Assembly (NCBI RefSeq): GCF_003852405.1 | Contig: NZ_QAJM01000033.1 | Coordinates: 1-64,000, forward strand | Reading direction: 5' to 3' | DNA: 64,000 bases | From: Pseudomonas sp. KBW05 | Lineage (GTDB): Bacteria > Pseudomonadota > Gammaproteobacteria > Pseudomonadales > Pseudomonadaceae | Shown: positions 44,503-53,732 of the stretch, piece by piece | Layout: every line of letters begins with the position of its first letter | Position numbering within the stretch: the stretch's first letter is position 1 | Position numbers and translations under genes: made by a program | The notes under the pieces: generated by a model | What the model was told of the DNA's origin: nothing | Seen by the model: only the letters and a program-made list of their open reading frames with translations | Database searches by the model: none

Positions 44503-45801
44503 CTACTTTTCGACGATGGCGGTAATGCCCAGCCCGCCCGCCGCACAGATCGAAATCAGGCCACGGCCGCCGCCGTTTTCATGAATGGTCTTGGCCAGCG
44601 TCGCCAGTTGCCGGCCACCAGTAGCGGCGAAAGGATGGCCGCAGCCCAGGGAGCCGCCATTCACGTTCATTTTGGCGCGGTCGATGGCGCCCAGCGGCGC
44701 GTCCAGGCCCAGGCGTTGACGGCAGTAATCGGCGTCTTCCCAGGCCTTGAGGGTGCACAGCACCTGGGCGGCAAAGGCTTCATGGATCTCGAAGAAGTCA
44801 AAGTCGGCAAAACTCAGGCCTTCGCGCTTGAGCATGCGCGGCACCGCGTAGGCCGGGGCCATCAGCAGGCCTTCGCTGCCATCGACAAAATTCACCGCCG
44901 CCGTTTCACCGGTGCGCAGATATGCCAGCACCGGCCAGCCGTTTGCTGCTGCCCACTCTTCACTGGCCAGCAACACCACCGAGGCACCATCGGTCAGCGG
45001 TGTCGAGTTGCCGGCGGTGAGGCTGCCGTTGTCACGGTCATAGGCCGGCGCCAGGCTGGCGAGTTTGGCAAGGTGGGTGTCGGCGCGCAGGTTGTTGTCC
45101 CGGGCCAGGCCGCGATGGGGGCTGATCAGGTCATCGAAAAAACCGCGTTTGTAGGCCGCGTCCAGGCGCTGGTGACTGGTCAACGTCAGTTCATCCTGGG
45201 CCAGACGCTTGATCTGCCAGCGCTGGGCCATGGCTTCGCAGTGCTCGCCCATGGACAAGCCGGTCCGCGGCTCGCCATTGCGCGGCAGCAGCGGCTTGAA
45301 AAACATCGACGGGCGCACCTTGAGCAAGGCCTGCAACTTGCCGCCCAGGCCTTTGGCGCGATTGGCCGCGAGCAAGGTGTGACGCAGGGATTCGTTGATG
45401 CCGATGGGCGCGTCGGAAGTGGTATCAGCCCCCCCGGCGATGCCCACGTCGATCTGGCCGAGGGCGATTTTATTGGCCACCAGCAACGCCGCCTCCAGGC
45501 CGGTGCCGCAGGCTTGCTGCACGTCATAGGCCGGTGTGTCCGGCGACAAAGTGGTAGACAGCAGCGACTCACGCGCCAGGTTGAAATCCCGCGAATGCTT
45601 GATCACCGCACCGGCGGCAAACTCCCCGAGGCGCTTGCCGTGCAGGTTGTAGCGGTCCACCAGGCCTTGCAGCGCCGCCACCAGCAAGTCCTGGTTGCTG
45701 TCGTGGGCATACACCGTGTTGGAGCGGGCAAACGGGATGCGGTTGCCACCGATAATCGCCACGCGGCGAGTCGGGGCCGGGTTGAAGCTGTAGTCAGTCA
45801 T
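44503..45801 (-). CDS. acetyl-CoA C-acyltransferase (FadI/FadA2-type thiolase)
   Basis: A 432-residue thiolase cleaving 3-oxoacyl-CoA. The nucleophile C98 is in QQACGTGLEA, H340 in EIHEAFAAQ, H389 in GCGHPFAATGGR, and the second catalytic C419 in SICAAGGLG. The 430-residue length and the ARESLLSTTLSPDTPAYDVQQ text fit the FadI-like long form rather than the 390-residue FadA type. It overlaps the MaoC gene by 4 bases, and fadD follows 31 bases after its stop. Confidence 0.92.
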   Translation of the reverse strand: MTDYSFNPAPTRRVAIIGGNRIPFARSNTVYAHDSNQDLLVAALQGLVDRYNLHGKRLGEFAAGAVIKHSRDFNLARESLLSTTLSPDTPAYDVQQACGTGLEAALLVANKIALGQIDVGIAGGADTTSDAPIGINESLRHTLLAANRAKGLGGKLQALLKVRPSMFFKPLLPRNGEPRTGLSMGEHCEAMAQRWQIKRLAQDELTLTSHQRLDAAYKRGFFDDLISPHRGLARDNNLRADTHLAKLASLAPAYDRDNGSLTAGNSTPLTDGASVVLLASEEWAAANGWPVLAYLRTGETAAVNFVDGSEGLLMAPAYAVPRMLKREGLSFADFDFFEIHEAFAAQVLCTLKAWEDADYCRQRLGLDAPLGAIDRAKMNVNGGSLGCGHPFAATGGRQLATLAKTIHENGGGRGLISICAAGGLGITAIVEK

Positions 45802-46688
45802 CGATGGCTCTCATTCCAGACAAATAGCCCGCGCATATGCGGTTTATCACCGGCGAAATTGCGCACTTCAAATTCACGGCGCGGGCCGCTGGCGGGATGG
45901 TTCCACAGCGCGACCTGGCCGGGCAGGAAGATCGGCAGTTTGAAATCACAATGCGCCTCGGCCTGCTCCAACCCTCCGGGCGGTTGCTGGGCAGCAAGTG
46001 CGCGGCCCAGGGTCCACATGCCGTGGGCGATGGCGCGGCGAAAGCCAAAGAGCTTGGCGCCGATCAGCGAGGTGTGGATCGGGTTGAAATCTCCCGATAC
46101 CCGGGCAAAGCGCCGGCCCAGATCGGCGGGCAACACCCATCGCTGGGTGCGCAGCAGGCCTTCTTCCTGCAACGCCAACGCCGCATTCCAGGGTTCGCCG
46201 ACGGGGTCCTTGACGTCCCGACGCAGGTACAGACTGTCGCTTTCCCACGCCAGGGTGCCCGCACTGTAGGCCCGGGTGGCGATGCTCAGCGCCTGGCCCT
46301 TGGCGTGGGCGACCCAGCGTTCGCAATACACCTCCAGGCGCAGCGCCTGGCCTGCCTGCAAGCGCTGATGCTGGCGAATGCGATTGGCCAGATGCACCAT
46401 GCCGCTGGCCGGGTACGGAAAGCTTGGCCGTGTGAGCAGCATCAAGTGCAGCGGGAATGCCAGCACATGGGGGTAGGACAGCGGCACGCCCTGCTCCGGG
46501 CGAAATCCGCAGGCACGGCCATAGGCGGCAATATCGGCGGCCTGCAACGCCACGGCCGAACGCACCAGGCGTTCCGTGGGCAATACCGGTGCACCGTCCA
46601 GCTTGGGCTTGCGCAAGGCACGCACGCCGTCGAACAACAGCTGGGTGCGCGACGGCGGTGGATCGATAATCTGCGTCACGTAGTCCAT
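45798..46688 (-). CDS. MaoC-like (R)-enoyl-CoA hydratase
   Basis: A 296-residue double-hotdog hydratase. The hydratase-2 motif is at 196-223: VSGDFNPIH with D200 and H205, then AKLFGFRRAIAHGM with H222. D200 and H205 are the catalytic pair spaced as in (R)-specific enoyl-CoA hydratases. The size matches actinobacterial HtdX-type enzymes. It is translated with the thiolase (4-base overlap) and follows the FabG-like reductase after 3 bases. The product, (R)-3-hydroxyacyl-CoA, suits a FabG-type dehydrogenase partner. Confidence 0.9.
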   Translation of the reverse strand: MDYVTQIIDPPPSRTQLLFDGVRALRKPKLDGAPVLPTERLVRSAVALQAADIAAYGRACGFRPEQGVPLSYPHVLAFPLHLMLLTRPSFPYPASGMVHLANRIRQHQRLQAGQALRLEVYCERWVAHAKGQALSIATRAYSAGTLAWESDSLYLRRDVKDPVGEPWNAALALQEEGLLRTQRWVLPADLGRRFARVSGDFNPIHTSLIGAKLFGFRRAIAHGMWTLGRALAAQQPPGGLEQAEAHCDFKLPIFLPGQVALWNHPASGPRREFEVRNFAGDKPHMRGLFVWNESHR

Positions 46689-46691
46689 GGC

Positions 46692-48035
46692 TCAAGCTCC
46701 CAGCAGGCTTTGCCCGCACACCCGTACGACTTGTCCGTTGACCCCGCCGGAAGCCGGGTGCGCCAGCCAGGCGATCGTCTCGGCCACATCAATCGGCTGT
46801 CCGCCCTGATGCAACGCATTCATACGCCGCCCCGCCTCGCGGATCATCAGCGGGATCTTCGCGGTCATCTGGGTTTCGATAAACCCCGGCGCCACCGCAT
46901 TCACCGTGACCTGCTGCGCCGCCGCACGCGGCGCCAGGCCTTGCACCAGGCCAATCACCCCCGCCTTGGAGGTGGCGTAGTTGCTTTGCCCGAGGTTGCC
47001 GGCAATACCGGAGATCGACGACACGCCCACAATGCGCCCACCGGGGTTGAGGCCCTGGCTGTCCAACAACGCCTCAGTCAGGCGCAGGGGCGCCTCCAGG
47101 TTGACCGCCAGCACGCTGCGCCACGCGGCTTCGGTCATTTTGGCGATGGTCTTGTCGCGGGTGATCCCGGCGTTATGCACCACCACGTCGAATGCGCCGT
47201 ATTGGCTGACATGGGTGCCCAGCAACGCAGCGGCGTCGGCGGCGGTGATGTCCAACGGCAATGCCGAACCGCCCACACTGGCCGCCACTTGTTGCAGCGA
47301 GTCCTGGGCCTGGGGCACATCCACGCACACTACATGGGCGCCGTCACGGGCCAACACCTGGGCAATCGCCAGGCCGATGCCACGGGAGGCACCCGTGACC
47401 AGCGCGCGGCGACCGGCGAAAGGCTTGTCCCAATTGACCGTCACGTGGCCGTCCACGGGTTTTTCCACGCGCACCACTTGCCCCGAGACGTAGGCTGAAC
47501 GACGCGACAGAAAGAAGCGCAGGCTGCTGTCCAGCGCGTCTTCGGCCCCCGGCGCAACGTAGAGCAATTGCACGGTGATCGCACGGCGCAGCTCCTTGGC
47601 CAGGGAGCGCACCAAACCTTCAAGGGCGCGCTGGGCGATGGCCTGGGGCAAGTCCGCACAATGTTCCGGCGCGGTGCCGAGCACCACCACACGGCCGTGT
47701 TGGCCCAGACGTTTGCCGTTGGCATGGAAGAATTCGTACAGCTCATCCAGTTGTTGCAGGCTGCTCACGCCACTGGCGTCAAACACCGCGCCCTGCACCT
47801 TGCCGGTGGACGGTGCCTTGAGAGTGGCTGCAGCGGCAGTGACCGTGTCGGTGGCGCTGAACAGTTGTTGCACCTGTGCAGCCAAGCGCCCTGCCCCGGC
47901 GACGATCACCGGATTGGCCAAGCCCTGCTGGCCGCTGCGATGGCGCTGCAATGGCAGGGGTTGCGGCAAGCCGAGGGTCTGGGCCAGGCGGCGGCCCCAG
48001 GGGGAATTGACGAACGTTAAGTAGCTGTCACTCAT
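46692..48035 (-). CDS. high-molecular-weight FabG-type 3-oxoacyl-CoA/ACP reductase
   Basis: A 447-residue two-domain reductase. An N-terminal flavodoxin-like region (about 1-205, with VIVAGAGRLAAQ) is followed by a full SDR domain: TGASRGIG 214-221, NAG 288-290, S340, Y353 and K357. This is the HMwFabG layout of M. tuberculosis FabG4, which prefers NADH and CoA substrates. It heads the fabG-maoC-thiolase-fadD operon; the start at 48035 is preferred over 48077 because MSDSYLTFVN is the usual family start. With the MaoC enzyme it would oxidise (R)-3-hydroxyacyl-CoA. Confidence 0.92.
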   Translation of the reverse strand: MSDSYLTFVNSPWGRRLAQTLGLPQPLPLQRHRSGQQGLANPVIVAGAGRLAAQVQQLFSATDTVTAAAATLKAPSTGKVQGAVFDASGVSSLQQLDELYEFFHANGKRLGQHGRVVVLGTAPEHCADLPQAIAQRALEGLVRSLAKELRRAITVQLLYVAPGAEDALDSSLRFFLSRRSAYVSGQVVRVEKPVDGHVTVNWDKPFAGRRALVTGASRGIGLAIAQVLARDGAHVVCVDVPQAQDSLQQVAASVGGSALPLDITAADAAALLGTHVSQYGAFDVVVHNAGITRDKTIAKMTEAAWRSVLAVNLEAPLRLTEALLDSQGLNPGGRIVGVSSISGIAGNLGQSNYATSKAGVIGLVQGLAPRAAAQQVTVNAVAPGFIETQMTAKIPLMIREAGRRMNALHQGGQPIDVAETIAWLAHPASGGVNGQVVRVCGQSLLGA

Positions 48036-48077
48036 AAATGCACTCACAACACTGTATTGACCTGGAAACCCAATCAC

Positions 48078-48166
48078 TGTGGGAGCGGGCTTGCTCGCGA
48101 ATGCGCTGGGTCAGCCAGCACATCTGTCACTGACAGACCGCATTCGCGAGCAAGCCCGCTCCCACA
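48078..48166. repeat. REPIN (inverted REP pair)
   Basis: An 89-base pair of the main type, between fadE and the FabG operon on the same strand. It may mark a transcription break between them. Confidence 0.9.
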
Positions 48167-48181
48167 ATGACCCTGTGTCGC

Positions 48182-50707
48182 CTAGTTGACCGAGGCGTTT
48201 TCGCCCTGGCTGCTACGGCGCTTTGCCACCGGCTCCAGCGCCTGCTTGCGCTGCTGCAACGCCTCCAGCAAACCGAAATCCTGCGGGAAGTCGTCCACCT
48301 GGATGGCGTGATCGGCGTATTCCACATAACGCGCCAGCAAGGCGTCTTCGTCGTCGCTGATCAGGTCCAGCGCCCGCGCCTTGATCCGCCACGCAGTGAA
48401 GGCCGTGGCCGAGATCGGCAGCGGTTCGAGCAGGCCTTGCTTGATCGCCGGCTTGAGCCGCGCGTCGATCAATTCCACCTGTGGCAACAAGCGGAAGCCC
48501 AGTTCGCCGTAGGCCAACTTGTCGATTTCCGGGCGTGGGATGTAGGAATTGGCCAGCAAACGGTCGCGGGTTTCACCGGGGGTTTGCACCACATCCGCTA
48601 CCTGGGCCAACAAGCGATCCGACGGTTTGCGCAGGGGAATGCCCAACGGAAAACTCAAGCCACGCACCACCGCCGCAGCGGCTTTGGACGGGTAATTGTC
48701 GAGTACTTCGGCGAGGGCTTCATGGGCGCGCAGCAGCGCATCCTGAGCCGCCCAATGCACCAGCGGCAGGTCCGCCTGGGGCCGGCCGTCATCCTCAAAA
48801 CGCTTGAGCACGCAGGACAGGATGTACAGCTGCGAAAGAATATCCCCCAGGCGCCCGGTGATACTTTCCTTGCGTTTGAGGGCACCGCCCAGCACGCCCA
48901 TGGACACATCCGAGATCAACGCCAGCACCACCGACAGACGATTGGCCTGGCGGTAGTAGGACGCCAGCGCCGGATCGGTCTTGGCCGGTACGGAAATCAG
49001 CCGCCCACCCGTCAGCCCATGCACCGCCGCGCGTACGGTGTTGGCCAGGACAAAACTCACATGGCCGAACATCGCGCTGTCAAAGTCTTCCAGCGACTGG
49101 CGCCGGTCCGGGTTGCGCGCCGCTTCCATCTCGCGGAACACGTAGGGATGGCAACGGATCAGGCCCTGGCCAAAGATGATCAGGCAGCGAGTCATGATGT
49201 TGGCGCCTTCCACCGTGATGGCGATAGGACTTTGCTGGTAGGCACGGGCCAGGAAGTTGTTCGGGCCCATGCAGATGCCCTTGCCGGCGACGATGTCCAT
49301 GCCGTCGTTGACGATGATCCGCGCGCGCTCGGTGACGTGGTACTTGGCAATGGCCGAGATCACCGAAGGTTTTTCACCGGCATCCAGGGACGCCACCGAG
49401 ACTTTGCGCACCGCGTCGCACGCATACAAGTGCCCGGCCATGCGCGCCAGCGGCGCCTGCACGCCTTCGAACTTGCCGATGGGCAGGCCGAACTGCTTGC
49501 GCATCGCCGCATACGCGGTGGTGCCGCGCACGGCGACCTTGCCCAGGCCGACGTTGGCCGACGGCAGGGAAATCGCCCGACCTGCTGCCAGGCATTCCAT
49601 CAGCATGCGCCAGCCATTGCCGACTTGTTCGCGGCCGCCGATCACCCACTCCAGTGGGATAAACACATCCTTGCCAGTGGTCGGACCGTTCTGGAACACC
49701 GCATTCAACGGCCAGTGCCGGCGGCCGCTGTTGACCCCGGGATGGGCGGTGGGGATCAACGCGCAGGTGATCCCCAGCGAACCGGCCGGGCCGAGCAAAC
49801 CGTCGGGGTCTTCGGCACGGAACGCCAGGCCGAGCACGGTGGCAATCGGGCCGAGGGTGATGTAGCGCTTGTCCCAGGTCACGCGGAACCCCAACACTTC
49901 CTCGCCTTCATGGGTGCCTTTGCAGACGATACCCAGGTCGGGGATCGCCCCGGCGTCAGAGCCGGCATAGGGGCTGGTCAGGGCGAAACAAGGGATGTCC
50001 TCACCCCGCGCCAGGCGTGGCAGGTAGTAGTTGCGCTGGGCGTCGGTGCCGTAATGCAACAGCAACTCCGCCGGGCCCAGGGAGTTGGGGACCATCACCG
50101 AAATCGCCGCCGCCGAGCAGCGCGTCGACAGCTTCATCACCACCTGCGAATGGGCGTAGTGGGAGAAGCCTTTGCCGCCGTACTGCTTGGGAATGATCAT
50201 GCCGAGAAAGCCGGCGTCCTTGGTGTACTGCCAGCCTTCGGGCGACATGTCCTGCCACACCTGGGTGGTTTCCCAGTCGTTGGCGATGTCGCACAGGGTT
50301 TCCACTTCGTTATCGAGGAAGGCTTGTTCTTCAGCGCTGAGGCTGGCGGGAGCGGCTTGCAACAGGCGCTGCCAGTCGGGTTTGCCGCTGAAGAGCTCGG
50401 CGTCCCACCACACGGTGCCGGACTCGATGGCCGCGCGCTCGGTGTCGGACATCGCCGGCATGATGGTGCGAAACAGGGCGAGGGCCTTGCTGGTCAACAG
50501 CGTACGACGCAGGGGTTTGATCGCCATCAGCAACGCGGGCGCCAGCACCAGCAACGCTGCGACCGTGACACCCAAGCCCTCGACCCCATTGAACAGGTAA
50601 CCCACCGCCAGCCAGACCAGGCCAGCGCCCAGCCACAAGGTGGCCGCTGCTTGTCGATACGCCAGGGCAATCGCTGCTGCAACACCCGCCAATAACCAGA
50701 TAACCAT
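48182..50707 (-). CDS. fadE: long-chain acyl-CoA dehydrogenase, FadE type
   Basis: An 841-residue FAD enzyme introducing the first double bond in beta-oxidation. It follows the E. coli FadE text throughout: hydrophobic N-terminus (about 1-62), WWDAELFSGKPDWQ, PNSLGPAELLLHYGTDAQR, ALTSPYAGSDAGAIPD, WDKRYITLGPIATVLGLAF, and the FadE-specific C-terminal domain after ITVEGANIMTRCLIIFGQG. Electrons go to the respiratory chain through ETF. The start is close to the hydrophobic leader, unlike most ACADs, so it may associate with the membrane. It is preceded by a TTTCAA-N8-TTGAAA palindrome, also seen before alkB. Confidence 0.95.
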   Translation of the reverse strand: MVIWLLAGVAAAIALAYRQAAATLWLGAGLVWLAVGYLFNGVEGLGVTVAALLVLAPALLMAIKPLRRTLLTSKALALFRTIMPAMSDTERAAIESGTVWWDAELFSGKPDWQRLLQAAPASLSAEEQAFLDNEVETLCDIANDWETTQVWQDMSPEGWQYTKDAGFLGMIIPKQYGGKGFSHYAHSQVVMKLSTRCSAAAISVMVPNSLGPAELLLHYGTDAQRNYYLPRLARGEDIPCFALTSPYAGSDAGAIPDLGIVCKGTHEGEEVLGFRVTWDKRYITLGPIATVLGLAFRAEDPDGLLGPAGSLGITCALIPTAHPGVNSGRRHWPLNAVFQNGPTTGKDVFIPLEWVIGGREQVGNGWRMLMECLAAGRAISLPSANVGLGKVAVRGTTAYAAMRKQFGLPIGKFEGVQAPLARMAGHLYACDAVRKVSVASLDAGEKPSVISAIAKYHVTERARIIVNDGMDIVAGKGICMGPNNFLARAYQQSPIAITVEGANIMTRCLIIFGQGLIRCHPYVFREMEAARNPDRRQSLEDFDSAMFGHVSFVLANTVRAAVHGLTGGRLISVPAKTDPALASYYRQANRLSVVLALISDVSMGVLGGALKRKESITGRLGDILSQLYILSCVLKRFEDDGRPQADLPLVHWAAQDALLRAHEALAEVLDNYPSKAAAAVVRGLSFPLGIPLRKPSDRLLAQVADVVQTPGETRDRLLANSYIPRPEIDKLAYGELGFRLLPQVELIDARLKPAIKQGLLEPLPISATAFTAWRIKARALDLISDDEDALLARYVEYADHAIQVDDFPQDFGLLEALQQRKQALEPVAKRRSSQGENASVN

Positions 50708-50799
50708 GGGGATACCTCTACTCGATTCAGGGTACGGCCTCGAAGCGACAGCCCGGAAAAGCTGCGGCGTAAGGCCACACTACAAACTCGCAAAGCATT

Positions 50800-50819
50800 T
50801 TTCAAATTTTGTTTTGAAA
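50800..50819. promoter_or_regulatory. TTTCAA-N8-TTGAAA palindrome upstream of fadE
   Basis: TTTCAA (50800-50805), 8 bases, TTGAAA (50814-50819), 93 bases before the fadE start, in an AT-rich island that probably holds the promoter. The same 12 fixed bases with the same spacer occur at 56421-56440 upstream of alkB. Confidence 0.5.
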
Positions 50820-50964
50820 TTTTTATTTAATGCTTTGGCGAAAAAAACAGCGGCTGAGCGGGTCAGCCGGATCAATCAACACGCAAAAAAGGAATGAGGA
50901 TGAACCACGGAATAACGGCAGCAAGATGCGCTTGATGCCCTCCTCCATCATCCTCGATCAATCA

Positions 50965-52419
50965 TCAGAACGCGTAGGTGGCCGACACACTGACCACATC
51001 GCCCGACGACTCGGCTTTACCGTCGAGGCTCGCGCCCCCCAGGCGGTCGACGTTTTTGGTCTTCAGCTTGACCTCCTGCACGAACTGGTGAGAGTACGCC
51101 ACGTCAAGGCTCAAGCCCTTGATCGCTTTGACCTCGTAGCCCGCGCCCAATGACAGGAATGTACGGTCGCCGTCTGGAATCCGTGGGTCACGGGTCGAGT
51201 TGCGCGTTGGCGTCTGGTCAAGGGCCACACCCGCGCGCAGGGTCAGCTCATCTGTGGCGCGGAAGTCGCCACCGACGGAGTACATCCAGGTGTCTTTGTA
51301 GTTGTAGGGAATGGAGACGATGGTGATATCGCCGGACTTGAGGGTCAGGTCCTTGAACGACGACCATTGAGTCCAGGCCACACTGGCGCCCAACGTGAAG
51401 CGGTCATTGAACTGGTGGACCCAGTCAAAGGCCGCCGTGGCTGGAATGTCCAGCTGGGTGCTGGCATGCGCGCCATCCGGGAACAGCTTCAGCCCAGGGT
51501 AAGCCTCTTCGACCAACGTGCCGCTGCCACCAAACGGGCTGGGTTGGGTCATCAGGTTGTAGGAAAACTGATCGGCGTAGATATTGTATTTGCCGGTCAT
51601 TTTGTTCTTGATCTTGGCGTGATAGTTCAGGCCCAGGGTGTCTTGCGGCGTCGGTTTCCAGACGATGCCGGTGAACCAGCCCGCCGAGATATTATCGACC
51701 TTGACCCGCATCAGCGCGCCACCTACCCCTGCCGGGAAATCAATGCCGCCCAACAACTCGGACTGGGAGTTGGAGGCCGCCGCCAGCAAATCGATATTCT
51801 GGCTGACGAAGCCTTTGCTGTGCTGGACGATGACACCGCCACCAATCGAGAACTCGTCGTTCACTTTGAACGAAAGAGAACCGGTCAGGCCGACGGTTTC
51901 AATCTTGGTGTCTACCGCAAAATCCCGCAGTTTCGAGTCTGAATCCCACGTTGAACGCATGCCTTGCGGAACTACCTGGCTCAAGCCAAACGCAAAGCGG
52001 TCCCCCAGGGGCATTACCATGAAACCGGTGGGCAACCAGGCGGTGAACCCGCCTTCGCCGCCATCGTTGTTGTTCAACGTAGCGTCTGAGCCCGGAAACC
52101 CTTCGTCAGTGACCGGCGTGTTGGTCACCGGGTTGCCAAGATAGTTGTTGGCCTCCCCTTTGTACTTGATCTTGATTCGCGCGTAATCGACGGTGAATTG
52201 CGCGACATTGTGCTCGACAAATGCCATGGCCGCCGGGTTGTTATAGGCGGAACTGGGGTCGTTCTTGAACAGCGAGCCACCCCCAAACGCACGTCCCCAG
52301 CCCTGCGCACCATAGGTCGGCGTGGAGAAGCCGCCGGCTTGCACCGGCGCGGCAACCATCACCCCTCCCATCAGCGCCAACCCCAGCAATACCTGTACCT
52401 GTTGTTTTTTATTATTCAT
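50965..52419 (-). CDS. FadL-family outer-membrane hydrophobe transporter
   Basis: A 484-residue outer-membrane beta-barrel of the FadL/TodX family that takes up long-chain fatty acids or hydrocarbons. There is a signal peptide (cleavage after PVQA, about 28). The mature N-terminus GGFSTPTYGAQGWGRAFGGG with SSAYNNPAAMAF matches the FadL hatch and S3-kink region. The protein ends in an aromatic residue (SATYAF), the beta-barrel assembly signal. It lies beside the four Pra-like genes and alkB, so alkane or fatty-acid uptake is the likely role. Confidence 0.92.
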   Translation of the reverse strand: MNNKKQQVQVLLGLALMGGVMVAAPVQAGGFSTPTYGAQGWGRAFGGGSLFKNDPSSAYNNPAAMAFVEHNVAQFTVDYARIKIKYKGEANNYLGNPVTNTPVTDEGFPGSDATLNNNDGGEGGFTAWLPTGFMVMPLGDRFAFGLSQVVPQGMRSTWDSDSKLRDFAVDTKIETVGLTGSLSFKVNDEFSIGGGVIVQHSKGFVSQNIDLLAAASNSQSELLGGIDFPAGVGGALMRVKVDNISAGWFTGIVWKPTPQDTLGLNYHAKIKNKMTGKYNIYADQFSYNLMTQPSPFGGSGTLVEEAYPGLKLFPDGAHASTQLDIPATAAFDWVHQFNDRFTLGASVAWTQWSSFKDLTLKSGDITIVSIPYNYKDTWMYSVGGDFRATDELTLRAGVALDQTPTRNSTRDPRIPDGDRTFLSLGAGYEVKAIKGLSLDVAYSHQFVQEVKLKTKNVDRLGGASLDGKAESSGDVVSVSATYAF

Positions 52420-52527
52420 GCGGCACTCCTTATTGTTATCTCACTGAACCGACCCCAGCCGGTTCGTCATGCTGCTTGGTTCGCCTAGTCAAAGGCGGTA
52501 CTTCGAATAGCGGCGCCAGGATCGACC

Positions 52528-53034
52528 TCAAGGGTTGATCGTCAGCACCGGCGAAGGCTTGAAGGTCAACGCGGTGATCTTGCAAGTGGCATTCATCGTG
52601 AACGGGCTGGCCAGGTTGAAGGCGCTGCTGGCAGCGCTCCATTGCAGGCTCAAAGTGCTTGGCGTCGCGCAACTGTCGTAGGCCGCCTTCTCACTGAAAC
52701 CGGCAAGCGTCGCCGTATTCGCGCTGGTGGGTAGCAACGTCCAGGGCAAGTTCAGAGGTGCCGAATAGGTACACAGCAAGTTGGTGCCACTGACGGGGGT
52801 AAAGGTGGCCCCGGTGATGGTTGCGTGGCTGCCATCGGCGGCGACTTGGCCGGTCAAGGTGAGGTTGCAGGGAACCGGGGTCCACGCGAGCATCTTGACC
52901 GCTGTGGAAATCGAGCCCGTGGTGGTAAATGCAGTTCCCGCTTGGGCAAACGTGGCCGCGGTTGCCATCGATGAGGTGAACACCACACCCAGGAGCAGTG
53001 CGGCCAAGGAAATTCGTGAGCTGACGCTTTGCAT
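52528..53034 (-). CDS. PraB-like secreted protein, copy 1
   Basis: A 168-residue exported protein, signal peptide about 1-27 (ending SSMATA). The mature start ATFAQAGTAFTTTGSIS is shared with the three paralogues upstream. Four cysteines (VPCNL, LLCTY, DSCAT, ATCKI) fall in the same order as in the others, suggesting two disulfides. It lacks the CGP motif present in the other three. PraB-type proteins were named as activators of alkane oxidation in P. aeruginosa and are linked to surface hydrophobicity. Binding site GAGGACC precedes the ATG. It is the last of the cluster on this strand and precedes fadL. Confidence 0.8.
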   Translation of the reverse strand: MQSVSSRISLAALLLGVVFTSSMATAATFAQAGTAFTTTGSISTAVKMLAWTPVPCNLTLTGQVAADGSHATITGATFTPVSGTNLLCTYSAPLNLPWTLLPTSANTATLAGFSEKAAYDSCATPSTLSLQWSAASSAFNLASPFTMNATCKITALTFKPSPVLTINP

Positions 53035-53105
53035 TGTCTTGGTCCTCAGACATTTTATTTTTCAGCCGGCTCCGCCAGCGTCTGTTCGTAATCGCCGTGC
53101 ATTGA

Positions 53106-53627
53106 TCAGGGGATGATGGACGTAGCGGGAATGGCGACGTTCAACGACGCCACTGCGCAACTACCCGGCAGGTACATGTTGAGTGCCGATACGTTCACAA
53201 CCCCCGGTCCATTTACCAGCCCTACCGAAATAGTGGCGGGACCGCAGTTAGAGGCAGGAATAATTGGAAGAAGCGCTGTAATGACGAACCCGACATTGCT
53301 CAGATCGCCAGTCGTCAACGTGGTCGGCGTTAACTTCCAGGTTGCACCGTTGTTCATCTGAATTCTTTGGCACAGCGGCTCAGTGCCCGAAAACCTGACG
53401 TACTGGATGTCGGCCGCCGAACCATCCAACCGCACACCACCGGTCAGCTGAATACGGCAAGTGACGGACGCACCAAAAGAGGACGGCGTCTTCAGCGTAA
53501 TCGTGCCAGTCGGACTGCTGGTAAAAAGCGAACCCGGGTTAGTGAACGTCGCGGCACTGGACATCCAAGGCACAGTCGCGCACAGCGCAAACAATCCGGT
53601 ACATATGAAGGTGTTTAATCTGTTCAT
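53106..53627 (-). CDS. PraB-like secreted protein, copy 2
   Basis: A 173-residue exported protein with a signal peptide (about 1-24, ending PWMSSA). The mature part begins ATFTNPGSLFTSSPTGTITLK, followed by the four family cysteines in VTCRI, PLCQR, SNCGP and GSCAV. It is closest to copy 3 (53733), which shares the SPSSFG-like segment and NCGP. Two adjacent ATGs occur at 53630 and 53627, and the second has better spacing from GGGAAC. It is probably a tandem duplicate of copy 3. Confidence 0.8.
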   Translation of the reverse strand: MNRLNTFICTGLFALCATVPWMSSAATFTNPGSLFTSSPTGTITLKTPSSFGASVTCRIQLTGGVRLDGSAADIQYVRFSGTEPLCQRIQMNNGATWKLTPTTLTTGDLSNVGFVITALLPIIPASNCGPATISVGLVNGPGVVNVSALNMYLPGSCAVASLNVAIPATSIIP

Positions 53628-53732
53628 CATGTTCCCTACTTGCCCGGCAAACCCAATCACCTATAAACAGGTGCCCCGTGAGAGGCACCTGCGTTGTTGC
53701 GGGTGATCAGCCCTTGTTACGGAGTGCCGCTA

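Noticed and set aside
48167-50695. 842-codon + strand frame opposite fadE
   Set aside because: Antisense shadow. The minus-strand product matches FadE over its whole length.
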